Position numbers and translations under genes: made by a program. The notes under the pieces are model-generated. The model ran no database searches. It was not told the DNA's origin and saw nothing but the letters and a program-made list of their open reading frames with translations. A DNA stretch of 64,000 bases from Pimelobacter simplex (GTDB lineage: Bacteria; Actinomycetota; Actinomycetes; Propionibacteriales; Nocardioidaceae), in assembly GCA_016803235.1 (NCBI GenBank), contig JADCLI010000033.1:1-64000 (forward strand), given 5' to 3'. Numbering within the stretch: the stretch's first letter is position 1; every line of letters begins with the position of its first letter. Below are positions 26,741 through 34,778 of the stretch, one piece after another.

Positions 26741-26964
26741 CCACCGAGATCGACTGCCGCGACCAGCCGTGCCCGCGCCCCGTCATCGAGCTGGCGAAGG
26801 CTCTGCCATCGGTGGAGGTCGGCGAGCTGCTCGCCGTGGTCGCCCGCGACCCGGCGGCACGGCACGACGTGCCGGCCTGGTGCCGGATGCGCGGGCAGGA
26901 GTACGTCGGCGAGGAGCGCGCCGCGGACGGCGCGCCCCGCTACGTCGTACGCCGGGTGAGCTGA
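26737..26964 (+). CDS. TusA/SirA-like sulfur-carrier protein
   Basis: A 75-residue protein with the TusA-family CPxP motif (CPRP, Cys12) followed by the amphipathic helix VIELAKALPSV, then the two-strand-helix core. The family carries a persulfide on this Cys between sulfur donors and acceptors. A second cysteine precedes it at residue 7. The start overlaps the desulfurase stop by 4 nt, which points to co-translation and a functional pair. The C-terminus (YVGEERAADGAPRYVVRRVS) is as short as usual. Confidence 0.88.
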   Translation: MTTEIDCRDQPCPRPVIELAKALPSVEVGELLAVVARDPAARHDVPAWCRMRGQEYVGEERAADGAPRYVVRRVS

Positions 26965-26977
26965 GGAGCCTCCGGGC

Positions 26978-27970
26978 TCAGACGCCGAGGTGCTTGCCGA
27001 CCTCGTCGGCCGCGTCGTCGCCGTAGGAGTCGCGGATGCGCGCGACGAACTGCTCGTGGGTGAAGTCGTACTCCTGGGTGCCCACGGTCTCGACGACGTA
27101 GGCGGCGAGCACGCAGCCGACCTGGGCGGCCCGCTCGAGCGAGGTGCCCCACGACAGGGCGGCGAGGAAGCCGCCGCGGAAGGCGTCGCCGACGCCCGTC
27201 GGCTCGACGGCCGCGACGTCCTTGGCGGCCGGGACCTCGAACGAGGTGCCGTCGCCGGAGGTGACCCGGACGCCGTCCTTGCCGAGCGTGGTGACCTGGA
27301 GACCCACCTTGGAGAGGACCTCGGCGGCGCTCCAGCCGGTCTTCTTCTCGATGACGTGCGACTCGTACTCGTTGGAGAACAGGATCGCCGCGCCGTCGAT
27401 GAGGTCGCGGATCAGGTCGCCCTCGGCGAAGGCGAGCTGCTGGGAGCAGTCGGCGATGAAGGCGTAGCCGCGCTGACGGCACTCCTCGGTGTGTCGCTTC
27501 ATGGCGTCGGGGTCGTCGGCGCCGATGAGGACGTACGTCGGCGCGCCGACCCGCTCGACGATCGGGAGCAGCTCGATCTGGCTGGCCTCGCTCATCGCGC
27601 CCGGGTAGAAGGAGGCGAACTGGGCCATCGTGGTGTCGGTGGTGCACACGAAACGGGCGGTGTGCTTGCTCTCGGAGATGTGCACCGAGTCGCAGTCGAC
27701 GCCGTTGCGCTCCAGCCAGGAGCGGTAGTCGGCGAAGTCCTCGCCGGCGGCACCGACGAGCACGGGGCGCAGGCCGAGGCGGGCCAGGCCGAAGCACATG
27801 TTGGGGGCCACCCCGCCGCGGCGGATCTCGAGGTCGTTGACCAGGAAGGATACCGACAGCTTGTCGAGCTGCTCGACGACCAGCGAGTCGGCGAACTTGC
27901 CGCCGAAGGTCATCAGGTGGTCGGTGGCGATCGAACCGGCGATCAGGAGGGAGCCCGTGGGTGCAGTCAC
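26978..27970 (-). CDS. PfkB-family sugar/nucleoside kinase (adenosine kinase-like, Rv2202c type)
   Basis: A 330-residue ribokinase-fold enzyme: N-terminal GSIATDHLM and RRGGVAPNMCFGLARLG (substrate binding), and the C-terminal PTGVGDAFRGGF with the catalytic Asp and anion hole. Its closest match in memory is the actinobacterial adenosine kinase AdoK/CbhK, and the position between ctaC and the HesB-type gene matches Rv2202c. It would phosphorylate adenosine to AMP; a sugar substrate cannot be excluded. The GTG at 27970 has TAACCT 8 nt upstream. asnB, which I recall between ctaC and adoK in mycobacteria, is absent here. Confidence 0.88.
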   Translation of the reverse strand: MTAPTGSLLIAGSIATDHLMTFGGKFADSLVVEQLDKLSVSFLVNDLEIRRGGVAPNMCFGLARLGLRPVLVGAAGEDFADYRSWLERNGVDCDSVHISESKHTARFVCTTDTTMAQFASFYPGAMSEASQIELLPIVERVGAPTYVLIGADDPDAMKRHTEECRQRGYAFIADCSQQLAFAEGDLIRDLIDGAAILFSNEYESHVIEKKTGWSAAEVLSKVGLQVTTLGKDGVRVTSGDGTSFEVPAAKDVAAVEPTGVGDAFRGGFLAALSWGTSLERAAQVGCVLAAYVVETVGTQEYDFTHEQFVARIRDSYGDDAADEVGKHLGV

Positions 27971-27978
27971 GATACGAA

Positions 27979-27984
27979 AGGTTA
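27979..27984 (-). promoter_or_regulatory. -10 element, leaderless start of the PfkB kinase gene
   Basis: TAACCT on the minus strand, 8 nt before the GTG at 27970. The divergent small-protein promoter lies about 60 bp away. Confidence 0.45.
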
Positions 27985-28040
27985 ACCCAGGCGTAGCCGC
28001 CGCGACGGCGTTCCCCCTGTCTCTACTGGGAAGTAACGCC

Positions 28041-28046
28041 TAGCGT
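28041..28046 (+). promoter_or_regulatory. -10 element, leaderless start of the 70-residue protein gene
   Basis: TAGCGT, then 7 nt, then ATG at 28054. No ribosome site precedes the ATG. Confidence 0.5.
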
Positions 28047-28053
28047 CGAAGAC

Positions 28054-28266
28054 ATGCCGCCGTACGAAGAGATCGCCAGCCCCGCCGACCTGCACGCCGA
28101 CTGCCAGGCCGTGAGCCGCCGCCTCGAGGACGCCGCCGTCAAGGCCACCCGCCCCGCTCCGAGCATCCACTTCGACGAGCACCCCCGTGAGGTGCCGAAG
28201 CGGGACATCCAGATCTCCGAGGCCGCGCAGCGCCTCGCCAACGCGCTGCACCTGCACCTCGACTGA
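28054..28266 (+). CDS. Small uncharacterised protein
   Basis: A 70-residue, hydrophilic protein: MPPYEEIASPADLHADCQAV, then a basic/proline middle, then an amphipathic C-terminal helix (ISEAAQRLANALHLHLD). It has codon usage like its neighbours, its own -10 element and a following terminator, so I take it as real although it is in no family I know. It lies in the slot between the adenosine kinase and the HesB-type gene, which in mycobacteria holds Rv2203, a different protein. No function is proposed. Confidence 0.65.
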   Translation: MPPYEEIASPADLHADCQAVSRRLEDAAVKATRPAPSIHFDEHPREVPKRDIQISEAAQRLANALHLHLD

Positions 28267-28286
28267 CGTCCCGCGCACGCACCGGG

Positions 28287-28328
28287 AACGACGAAGGCCC
28301 CAGCCGATCGGCTGGGGCCTTCGTCGTT
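28287..28328. terminator. Bidirectional terminator, 42-nt perfect palindrome
   Basis: A fully self-complementary 21+21-nt sequence centred at 28307/28308 lies between the convergent small-protein and HesB-type genes, 20 nt after the first stop and 15 nt after the second. It can form the same hairpin on both transcripts. Confidence 0.85.
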
Positions 28329-28343
28329 GCGGACGCGGGTGAC

Positions 28344-28760
28344 TCAGTTGAACGAGTCGCCGCAGGCGCAGGAACCCGTGGCGTTCGGGTTGTCGATCGT
28401 GAAGCCCTGCTTCTCGATCGTGTCGACGAAGTCGATGACCGCGCCGTTGAGGTAGGGGACGCTCATCCGGTCGACGACGACGCCGACGCCGTCGAAGTCG
28501 GTGACGACGTCGCCGTCGAGGGTGCGCTCGTCGAAGAAGAGCTGGTAGCGCAGGCCCGAGCAGCCACCGGGCTGCACGGAGATCCGCAGGGAGAGGTCGT
28601 CGCGACCCTCCTGCTCGAGCAGGCTCTTCACCTTCGTGGCCGCCACCGGGCTCAGGTTGATCTGGTCCTCACGGCGCTCGAAGTCCACCGGGGCCGCGAC
28701 GGTCGTGGTCGCGCCGGGGGCCTCGTGGCTGTGGCCGCCTCCGCAGCAGCTGTCGCTCAT
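28344..28760 (-). CDS. HesB/IscA/ErpA-type iron-sulfur carrier (Rv2204c type)
   Basis: A 138-residue A-type carrier that passes [Fe-S] clusters to apoproteins. The three ligand cysteines are Cys67 in GGCSGL and Cys131/Cys133 in the C-terminal GSCACGDSF. Unlike short A-type proteins it has a 30-residue N-terminal extension with SCCGGGHSHE, a small Cys/His group that could bind metal. The ATG at 28760 has GGAG 6 nt upstream; the GTG at 28766 is too near it. The gene lies close to the respiratory chain genes, whose Rieske centre needs a cluster. Confidence 0.94.
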   Translation of the reverse strand: MSDSCCGGGHSHEAPGATTTVAAPVDFERREDQINLSPVAATKVKSLLEQEGRDDLSLRISVQPGGCSGLRYQLFFDERTLDGDVVTDFDGVGVVVDRMSVPYLNGAVIDFVDTIEKQGFTIDNPNATGSCACGDSFN

Positions 28761-28831
28761 GCTCACTCCAGGATGTGTCAGTCGGTGTAGCCAATGGGTG
28801 TTCGACTACCCCAATGGTCGCACAGATGTGG

Positions 28832-29935
28832 TTATTCCCCCCAGACGAGGACCGGCTTGACCACGGCACCGCTCCGCGAGTCGGCCACCGCGTCGGCGAT
28901 CTTCTCGAAGGGGTACGTCGTGACCAGGTGGTCGACGTCGAACCGGCCCGCCTCCCGCAGCGCGATCAGCTCGGGGATGGTCACCAGCGGGTCGGACTCC
29001 CCCTCGATCGAGGAGCGCACGATCTTGCCGGTGGAGAGCAGGTCGATCGCGTCGATGGTGTACTCCGGCGCACCGAGACCGAGCGCGACCAGCACGCCGC
29101 GGGTGCGCAGCGAGCGCTGGGCCTGCAGCACGACGTCCGGGATCGCGGTCGTGTCGATGGCGTACGTCGCCCCGCCGCCGGTCAGCTCGCGGACCCGGTC
29201 CTCGACGGGCGCGGCACCCTCCTCGGTCGGGTCGAGGGCGGTCGCGCCGTACGCCTCGGCCGCCTCACGGCGCGCGCCGACCGGGTCGACGGCCACGACG
29301 GTCTCCACGCCGGTGCCCCGGGCCACCGCGATCGCGGCGAGCCCGACCGCGCCGGCGCCGTACACGACGATGCTCTCGCCGGGCGCGGGATCGAGGACGT
29401 TGAGCACCGTTCCGGCACCGGTCTGGAAGCCGCAGGCGAACGGGGCCAGCCGGGCCAGGTCGAGGGACTTGTCGACGACCACGCAGTTGTCGGCGTACGC
29501 CAGCGCGTGGCGGGCCAGGCTCGACTGGCCGAAGAAGTTGCCGAAGACGGTCTGGTCGCCGCGCTTCATGGTCGTCGAGCCGTCGGCGCGCATGCCCATG
29601 TAGTTGAGCAGCAGGGACTGCTCGCAGTAGCCGACGTCGCCGGCCCGGCACGGCCCACACTCCCGGCAGGAGCGGAAGCTGAGCACGACGTGGTCGCCGA
29701 CCTCGATGCCCGTGACGGCGGCGCCGACCTTCTCCACGACGCCGGTGCCCTCGTGGCCGACCACGGTCGGCAGCATCTCCTGCGGCAGCATGGTCGGAAC
29801 GGTCAGGTCGGTGTGGCACAGGCCGGTCGCGACGATGCGGACCAGGACCTCGTCGTCACGGGGCTCCTCGAGCTCGACCTCGGCGGCGACGAAGTCGCCC
29901 CCGGGCTCCTCGACGAGGTAGGCAGTCGTCTTCAC
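28832..29935 (-). CDS. Zinc-dependent alcohol dehydrogenase
   Basis: A 367-residue medium-chain dehydrogenase. The catalytic zinc ligands are GLCHTD and GHEGTG; the structural zinc site has four cysteines (SCRECGPCRAGDVGYC). The NAD(P) site is VVYGAGAVGLAAIAVARG, followed by VVAVDP, whose acidic residue fits NAD. It belongs to the aryl-alcohol/class III-like branch. Its start overlaps the stop of the DUF4334 gene by 4 nt, so the two act in one transcript. The substrate is not visible; a coupled redox step on a hydrophobic or small alcohol is likely. Confidence 0.93.
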   Translation of the reverse strand: MKTTAYLVEEPGGDFVAAEVELEEPRDDEVLVRIVATGLCHTDLTVPTMLPQEMLPTVVGHEGTGVVEKVGAAVTGIEVGDHVVLSFRSCRECGPCRAGDVGYCEQSLLLNYMGMRADGSTTMKRGDQTVFGNFFGQSSLARHALAYADNCVVVDKSLDLARLAPFACGFQTGAGTVLNVLDPAPGESIVVYGAGAVGLAAIAVARGTGVETVVAVDPVGARREAAEAYGATALDPTEEGAAPVEDRVRELTGGGATYAIDTTAIPDVVLQAQRSLRTRGVLVALGLGAPEYTIDAIDLLSTGKIVRSSIEGESDPLVTIPELIALREAGRFDVDHLVTTYPFEKIADAVADSRSGAVVKPVLVWGE

Positions 29936-30402
29936 GCGTCACGCTCCAGCCAGAAGTAGTAGAGGTCGTCGATGCCGAACGTCCCGGCGAGCTTGCCGTT
30001 CATGATGCCCATCACGGTGTCGGCGTCGACCTTCTTGAAGTGGTCGAGGACGGGCATCTTGTCGTAGACCATCGTGGCCGTGACCTCGCCGCGGAAGCCG
30101 ACCGGCCACAGCGACGCCTCCCCGCCGCCACCGGCAGCGAGGTTGGAGTAGAGCTCCCCGTCCTCGTCGCGACAGACCAGGGGAACCGCCTCGAGCGGGC
30201 TGTCGAACCGCTTGCCGTGCCAACGCACCCTCGTCAGCACCGTGCTGGCGACGTGGCCGGTGGCGAAGTCGCCGCCCCGCCAGGCGCCGAGCATCTCGTC
30301 GACCTCGACGGTCGCGAGGTCGGCCCAGAGCGCGTCGAGGTCGGCGGGGTTCGCGTGCTCGGCGGCCCGCAGGTCGTCGAAGCGGGTTCGGGTGTCCGTC
30401 AC
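29932..30402 (-). CDS. DUF4334 (GXWXG) domain protein
   Basis: A 156-residue protein with the GXWXG motif in MLGAWRGGDF near residue 40 and the DUF4334 half with AAGGGGEASLWPVGFRGEVTATMVYDKMPVLDHFKKVD. The family is widely found beside dehydrogenases, but the reaction is unknown; a ligand-binding role is a guess. The GTG at 30402 lies 6 nt after TAGATT. It is the first gene of a two-gene operon with the alcohol dehydrogenase. Confidence 0.88.
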   Translation of the reverse strand: MTDTRTRFDDLRAAEHANPADLDALWADLATVEVDEMLGAWRGGDFATGHVASTVLTRVRWHGKRFDSPLEAVPLVCRDEDGELYSNLAAGGGGEASLWPVGFRGEVTATMVYDKMPVLDHFKKVDADTVMGIMNGKLAGTFGIDDLYYFWLERDA

Positions 30403-30408
30403 CCGAGC

Positions 30409-30414
30409 AATCTA
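30409..30414 (-). promoter_or_regulatory. -10 element, leaderless start of the DUF4334/alcohol dehydrogenase operon
   Basis: TAGATT on the minus strand, 6 nt before GTG 30402. Confidence 0.6.
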
Positions 30415-30452
30415 GAACACGTTTCAGTCCCAGGGCGAGGGATTCGGGCGGT

Positions 30453-31538
30453 TCAGCTGGACCAGGTGCGCGCGACCCTGGCCGCGAGCTCGCTCAGGGC
30501 ACCGGACGGGTCGGCGAAGGCACGCTCCTCCCCCACCACGTCGACGAGGGAGTACGCCGCGTCCATGCCGAGCGCGCGCATCTCGCGGGAGCCGACGAGC
30601 ACCCGGCCGGCCAGCGCCACGCACGGGCGCAGCGCGTCGGCGGCGATCGCCGCCACCCCGGCCGGGACCTTGCCGGCGCGGCTGCTGAAGTCGAAGGCGC
30701 CCTCGCCGGTGATGACCAGGTCGGCGTCGCGGGCCTGCCGGGCGAGCCCGACCGCCTCGGCGACCAGCTCGATCCCGGAGACCCGGGTGCCGCCGAGCAG
30801 CATCAGCGCGAAGCCGAGCCCGCCGGCGGCACCGGCGCCCGGCTCGAGCGCGACCCGCCGGTCGGTCGCGGCCGCGAAGCGCTCCAGGAAGCCGTCGAGC
30901 AGCACCTGGGTCTCCTCGTCGAGGCCCTTCTGGGGCCCGAACGTCTTGGTGGCCCCGAACAGGCCGGTGAGCGGGTTGTCGACGTCGGTCGCGGCGACGA
31001 TCTCGACGCCGTCGACCAGGCCGCGCGGGATGCTGAGGTCGACCCGGCTCACTCCGTCGAGGAAGATCCCACCGACGTCGAGCGCGACGTCCGCGTCGGC
31101 GCCCAGGGCGGCCAGCAGCCCCGCACCCCCGTCGTTGGTGCCGGAACCGCCGAGACCGACCACCACCCGGCGCGCGCCGGCGTTGACGGCCTCCAGGAGC
31201 AGCCGGCCGACCCCGACCGTCGTGCCGAACTCACCGAGCTTGCCGCCGGTCAGGTGCACGCCGCACACCTGGGCGCTCTCCAGGTAGACGGTGTCGCCGA
31301 CCTGCAGGATCGTGGCCGGGACCTCGTGGCCCTGCGGGGCCTCCCCCACGACGGCCAGCAGCTCGCCGCCGAGCGTCGCGTGCAGCACGTCGACGAAGCC
31401 CGGACCGCCGTCCGACATGGGCGCGAGCACGACCTCGTCGTCGGGCGCGTGCCGGCGCCAGCCGGCCGCGATGGCCTCGGCGGCCTCGACCGCCGTCAGG
31501 GTGCCCGCGAACTTGTCGGGGGCGACCAGGATCCGCAT
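30453..31538 (-). CDS. Glycerate kinase (GlxK type)
   Basis: A 361-residue glycerate kinase of the GarK/GlxK family: N-terminal ILVAPDKFAGTLTA, LAPMSDGGPGF, GLGGSGTNDGGAGLL and the C-terminal ITGEGAFDFSSRAGKVPAGVA. It phosphorylates glycerate from glyoxylate or serine breakdown, giving 2- or 3-phosphoglycerate. The gene matches Rv2205c by position near the HesB-type gene, though two genes intervene here. ATG 31538 has CATGAT 6 nt upstream, a weak leaderless-type -10. The standalone gene shows no link to other glyoxylate genes. Confidence 0.94.
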   Translation of the reverse strand: MRILVAPDKFAGTLTAVEAAEAIAAGWRRHAPDDEVVLAPMSDGGPGFVDVLHATLGGELLAVVGEAPQGHEVPATILQVGDTVYLESAQVCGVHLTGGKLGEFGTTVGVGRLLLEAVNAGARRVVVGLGGSGTNDGGAGLLAALGADADVALDVGGIFLDGVSRVDLSIPRGLVDGVEIVAATDVDNPLTGLFGATKTFGPQKGLDEETQVLLDGFLERFAAATDRRVALEPGAGAAGGLGFALMLLGGTRVSGIELVAEAVGLARQARDADLVITGEGAFDFSSRAGKVPAGVAAIAADALRPCVALAGRVLVGSREMRALGMDAAYSLVDVVGEERAFADPSGALSELAARVARTWSS

Positions 31539-31574
31539 GGCGCCATCATGTCGGATCCCGGCCGCCCGCTCCGG

Positions 31575-33605
31575 TCAACCGAGCTGCGGGTCGCTGGTGC
31601 CCGGTCGTCCCGACTCGAGGTGCCCGGCGAGCGTCCGCACGAAGGACGTCCCCGGGACGGTGACGGTGACGTCGTACCAGCCGCCGGAGGCGCGGGTGTC
31701 GAGGTCGACCTTCCCGCCGCTCAGGGTGAGGGGGCCGGCGTACGCGTCAGTGACCTCGACCTGCGCGTCGCCCGCCACGACGACCCGAACCTTGCCCGAC
31801 CCGACGCCACGGCCGCGGCTCAGCGGCGCGAGGTCGACCAGGACCCGCTCACCCGCCGTGCTGCCGGCGTAGCGGCGGAAGAAGCCGTTGGGCCCGTGGA
31901 GGTGGACGTCGTACTCGCCCTGCACGGGGAGCTCGACGTCGAGCCGCTTGCCGGCCTCGACGGTGTAGCTGTGCGGGTCGCCGACCGGGGCGATCAGGCG
32001 GGCCTGGACGTGGGCGCCCAGCGAGCCGTCGTTGACCAGCTGCAGCCGCAGCGGCGCGGAGCCCTTCTCGACCACGCCGAGGTCGTAGCCGAGGGGCCGG
32101 GCCGGGCGCACGCCCGGCTCCTGGGCGGGCATGGTGCCGGTGGCCGGCGCCTTCGGGAAGTACGTCGGGTGCCGCAGGCGGTCCGTCGGCGCCATCGCGT
32201 CGGTCGCCGGCAGCGCCGGGACGGTGGTCGAGGTGGCCGAGAAGTCGAAGGCCGAGGTCAGGTCGCCGGCGACCGCCCGGCGCCACGGCGTGATCTGCGG
32301 CTCCCGGACGCCGAACCTGGCCTCGAGGAAGCGCAGCACCGAGGTGTGGTCGAAGGTCTCCGAGCACACGTACCCACCGGTCGACCACGGCGAGACGACG
32401 AACATCGGCACCCGCGGACCCATGCCGTAGGGGCCGGGCTTGGCCCGCGGGTCGCCGCCGGCGTAGAACTCGTGCTCCGTGCTGACCGTCGACGCACCCG
32501 GGACGATCGGGCAGTTCGGGATCGGCGGGACCAGGTGGTCGAAGAAGCCGTCGTTCTCGTCGTAGGTGATGAACAGCGCGGTCTTCGCCCAGACCTCCGG
32601 GTTGGCGGTGAGCGCGTCGAGGACCTTGGAGATGTACCAGGCGCCGAAGTCGGTGGGCCAGTTCGAGTGCTCGGAGAACGCCTCGGGCGCGGTGACCCAC
32701 GAGACCTGCGGGAGCCGGTCGGCGAGGACGTCGGCGGCGAGCAGCTCGAAGTAGTCCTGGCCGTCACGGTTGCGAGTGCCGACGCGAGCCTTGTCGTGGA
32801 GCGGGTCGCCCGGCTCGGCGTTGCGGTAGTTGTCGAAGTAGAGCAACGAGGTGTCGCCGTAGTTGCCGATGTAGGGGTCCGAGGTCCAGCCCCACGAGCC
32901 GGCGGCGTCGAGACCGGTGCCCTCGTCCTGGTAGACGCGCCACGAGACGCCCGCCTCCTCGAGCCGCTCGGGGTAGGTCGTCCAGCCGTAGCCGGTCTCG
33001 TCGTTGTAGAGGACCGGTCCGCCGCCCTTGCCGTCGTTGCCGGTCCAGCCGGTCCACAGGTAGTAGCGGTTGGGGTCGGTGTTGCCGACGAAGGAGCAGT
33101 AGTAGGCGTCGCAGACGGTGAACGCGTCCGCCAGGGCGTAGTGGAAGAGGGCGTCCTGGCGTTGCAGGTAGGCCATCGTGGCGTTGCCCTTGGCCGGCAC
33201 CCACTGGTCGTAGTGGCCCCTGTTGAGGGCCATCTGGCCGTCGGGCCAGGAGTGGGCCAGCCCCTGGAGGAAGGCGCCGCCGAGGTCCTCGGCGTCCGGG
33301 TGGAACGGCAGCAGCTCGCCACCGGCCTTCGTCGGCTGGTGCCACACCGACTTCCCGGTGCGCAGCTGCACCGGGTGCGGGTCACCGAAGCCGCGGACGC
33401 CCCGCAGAGCGCCGAGGTAGTGGTCGAACGAGCGGTTCTCCTGCATCAGCACCACGACGTGCTCGATGTCGCGGATCGTGCCGGTACGACGAGCGGGCGC
33501 GACGGCGGCCGCCCGCTCGACGCTGCCGAGGAGGCCGGCGGTGAGGCCGGCGAGGGAGCTGGCTCCGGAGATCTGGAGGAACCGGCGACGGTCGAGCTCT
33601 GCCAT
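31575..33605 (-). CDS. Tat-exported phosphocholine-specific phospholipase C
   Basis: A 676-residue enzyme. Twin-arginine signal (DRRRFLQISG) at the very N-terminus, then the phosphoesterase domain: IEHVVVLMQENRSFDHYLG, FITYDENDGFFDHLVPP, and GMGPRVPMFVVSPWSTGG, which bind metal and carry the nucleophile (Thr/Ser of the ENRSFDHY region). Two C-terminal beta domains of the DUF756 type follow. It hydrolyses phosphatidylcholine or sphingomyelin outside the cell. ATG 33605 is chosen because the Tat motif begins there, with GGAAAGG upstream; the ORF is open to 33632. The gene has no apparent partner. Confidence 0.95.
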   Translation of the reverse strand: MAELDRRRFLQISGASSLAGLTAGLLGSVERAAAVAPARRTGTIRDIEHVVVLMQENRSFDHYLGALRGVRGFGDPHPVQLRTGKSVWHQPTKAGGELLPFHPDAEDLGGAFLQGLAHSWPDGQMALNRGHYDQWVPAKGNATMAYLQRQDALFHYALADAFTVCDAYYCSFVGNTDPNRYYLWTGWTGNDGKGGGPVLYNDETGYGWTTYPERLEEAGVSWRVYQDEGTGLDAAGSWGWTSDPYIGNYGDTSLLYFDNYRNAEPGDPLHDKARVGTRNRDGQDYFELLAADVLADRLPQVSWVTAPEAFSEHSNWPTDFGAWYISKVLDALTANPEVWAKTALFITYDENDGFFDHLVPPIPNCPIVPGASTVSTEHEFYAGGDPRAKPGPYGMGPRVPMFVVSPWSTGGYVCSETFDHTSVLRFLEARFGVREPQITPWRRAVAGDLTSAFDFSATSTTVPALPATDAMAPTDRLRHPTYFPKAPATGTMPAQEPGVRPARPLGYDLGVVEKGSAPLRLQLVNDGSLGAHVQARLIAPVGDPHSYTVEAGKRLDVELPVQGEYDVHLHGPNGFFRRYAGSTAGERVLVDLAPLSRGRGVGSGKVRVVVAGDAQVEVTDAYAGPLTLSGGKVDLDTRASGGWYDVTVTVPGTSFVRTLAGHLESGRPGTSDPQLG

Positions 33606-33874
33606 GGGTGGACAACCTTTCCGAGCAGTCATCTGGGGGCTCGTGTGAGCCGGTCAGCCCGGATCCACCGGTGGGTGGCGTGGCGAGCGTCACCCCAGGG
33701 GTGTGATCGCAAGGCGTGGGCGCGACGACGTGCTTGTCCGCCCATCGAGCGTCCACAACGCAGCGAGCGCGCCGCTGGTGATGTGCGGTAGCCAGCCACC
33801 GGTTGATCCGGGCTCCACGCTGGCAGTGGCGGCGGAACCGTCGAAGAGGAGAAGGCGTCCGGTCGATGAATGCC

Positions 33875-33880
33875 TAGGGT
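33875..33880 (+). promoter_or_regulatory. -10 element, leaderless start of the double-GNAT gene
   Basis: TAGGGT then 6 nt, then GTG 33887. It is the only clear signal in the 281-nt divergent space after the phospholipase start. Confidence 0.6.
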
Positions 33881-33886
33881 CGTGAC

Positions 33887-34750
33887 GTGCTGATCCGAGC
33901 GATGACCGACGCCGACGTACCCGTGGCCGAAGGGATCAGCGACGATGCCTTCTTCGCCCTGGACGTCGCCGGCCGCCTCCCTTCCGCGCCAGCCCCCCAG
34001 CGGCGCACACCCGAGCAGCGCGCGGCCTGGGAGGCCCGGACCCGCGGCTTCCTCGACTCCGACCCGGGCGGGTCCTGGGTCGCGGAGCAGGACGGCGAGA
34101 TGCTCGGCTTCGCGACGGGCTACCGCCGCGAGCAGGTCTGGTGCCTGGCGACCTTCGCGGTCCGGCCCGGCCTGCAGGGAGCCGGGATCGGTGCGCAGGT
34201 CCTCGACGCCGCCGTGGCGTACGGTTCCGACCTCCCCCGCGGGATGCTCGCGGCGTCGGTCGACCCACGGGCGCTGCGCCGCTACCACCGCGCCGGGTTC
34301 CGGCTGCACCCCCAGCTCACCCTGCACGGCACCGTCGACCGCTCGACGCTGCCGGCCGTGACCGGGGTGCGCGACGGCAGGCCCGACGACCTGGCCTGGA
34401 TGGACGACCTCGACCGGGTACGACGCGGCGGGCCGCACGGCCCGGACCACCACCGGCTGCTCGCCGCGGGACGGCTGGTCGTGACCACCGACCGGGCCGG
34501 CTACGCCTACACGAACGGCCGGGTGCTGGCGCTGCTCGCGGCCCGCGACGAGGACACCGCGCGCACGCTGCTGTGGGAGTGTCTCGCGAGCGCCGGCGAC
34601 CACTACGAGGCGGCCCACGTCACGTCCGCGAACTACTGGGCCGTCGAGGTCGCGATGACCGCTCGGCTCGACCTGGTCGCCCGCGGCTACCTCGGGCTGC
34701 GTGGCATGGCGCCGCCCGCGCCGTACGTGCACCACGGGGCGCTGCTGTAG
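33887..34750 (+). CDS. GNAT-family acetyltransferase, two-domain size
   Basis: A 287-residue protein. The first GNAT domain (about 1-145) has the acetyl-CoA pyrophosphate loop VRPGLQGAGIGAQVLDAA and the YHRAGF motif. A second half of about 130 residues, without a clear CoA loop, ends ANYWAVEVAMTARLDLVARGYLGLRG. It would transfer an acetyl group to an unknown amine or protein. No operon partner: nadA follows after 28 nt with its own promoter. Confidence 0.85.
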   Translation: MLIRAMTDADVPVAEGISDDAFFALDVAGRLPSAPAPQRRTPEQRAAWEARTRGFLDSDPGGSWVAEQDGEMLGFATGYRREQVWCLATFAVRPGLQGAGIGAQVLDAAVAYGSDLPRGMLAASVDPRALRRYHRAGFRLHPQLTLHGTVDRSTLPAVTGVRDGRPDDLAWMDDLDRVRRGGPHGPDHHRLLAAGRLVVTTDRAGYAYTNGRVLALLAARDEDTARTLLWECLASAGDHYEAAHVTSANYWAVEVAMTARLDLVARGYLGLRGMAPPAPYVHHGALL

Positions 34751-34766
34751 CGCTCCGGCGCCAAAC

Positions 34767-34772
34767 TAGAAT
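34767..34772 (+). promoter_or_regulatory. -10 element, leaderless start of nadA
   Basis: TAGAAT then 6 nt, then ATG 34779. The absence of any purine-rich ribosome site in the gap supports leaderless transcription, and sets the start at 34779 rather than GTG 34773. Confidence 0.65.
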
Positions 34773-34778
34773 GTGGCC

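Noticed and set aside
31254..33791. 845-codon open frame on the plus strand
   Set aside because: Antisense to the phospholipase C and glycerate kinase genes, with no start signal or domain.
33606..33886. Search for a tRNA or small RNA in the phospholipase-GNAT space
   Set aside because: No cloverleaf, CCA end or strong hairpin was seen; only the -10 element of the GNAT gene stands out.
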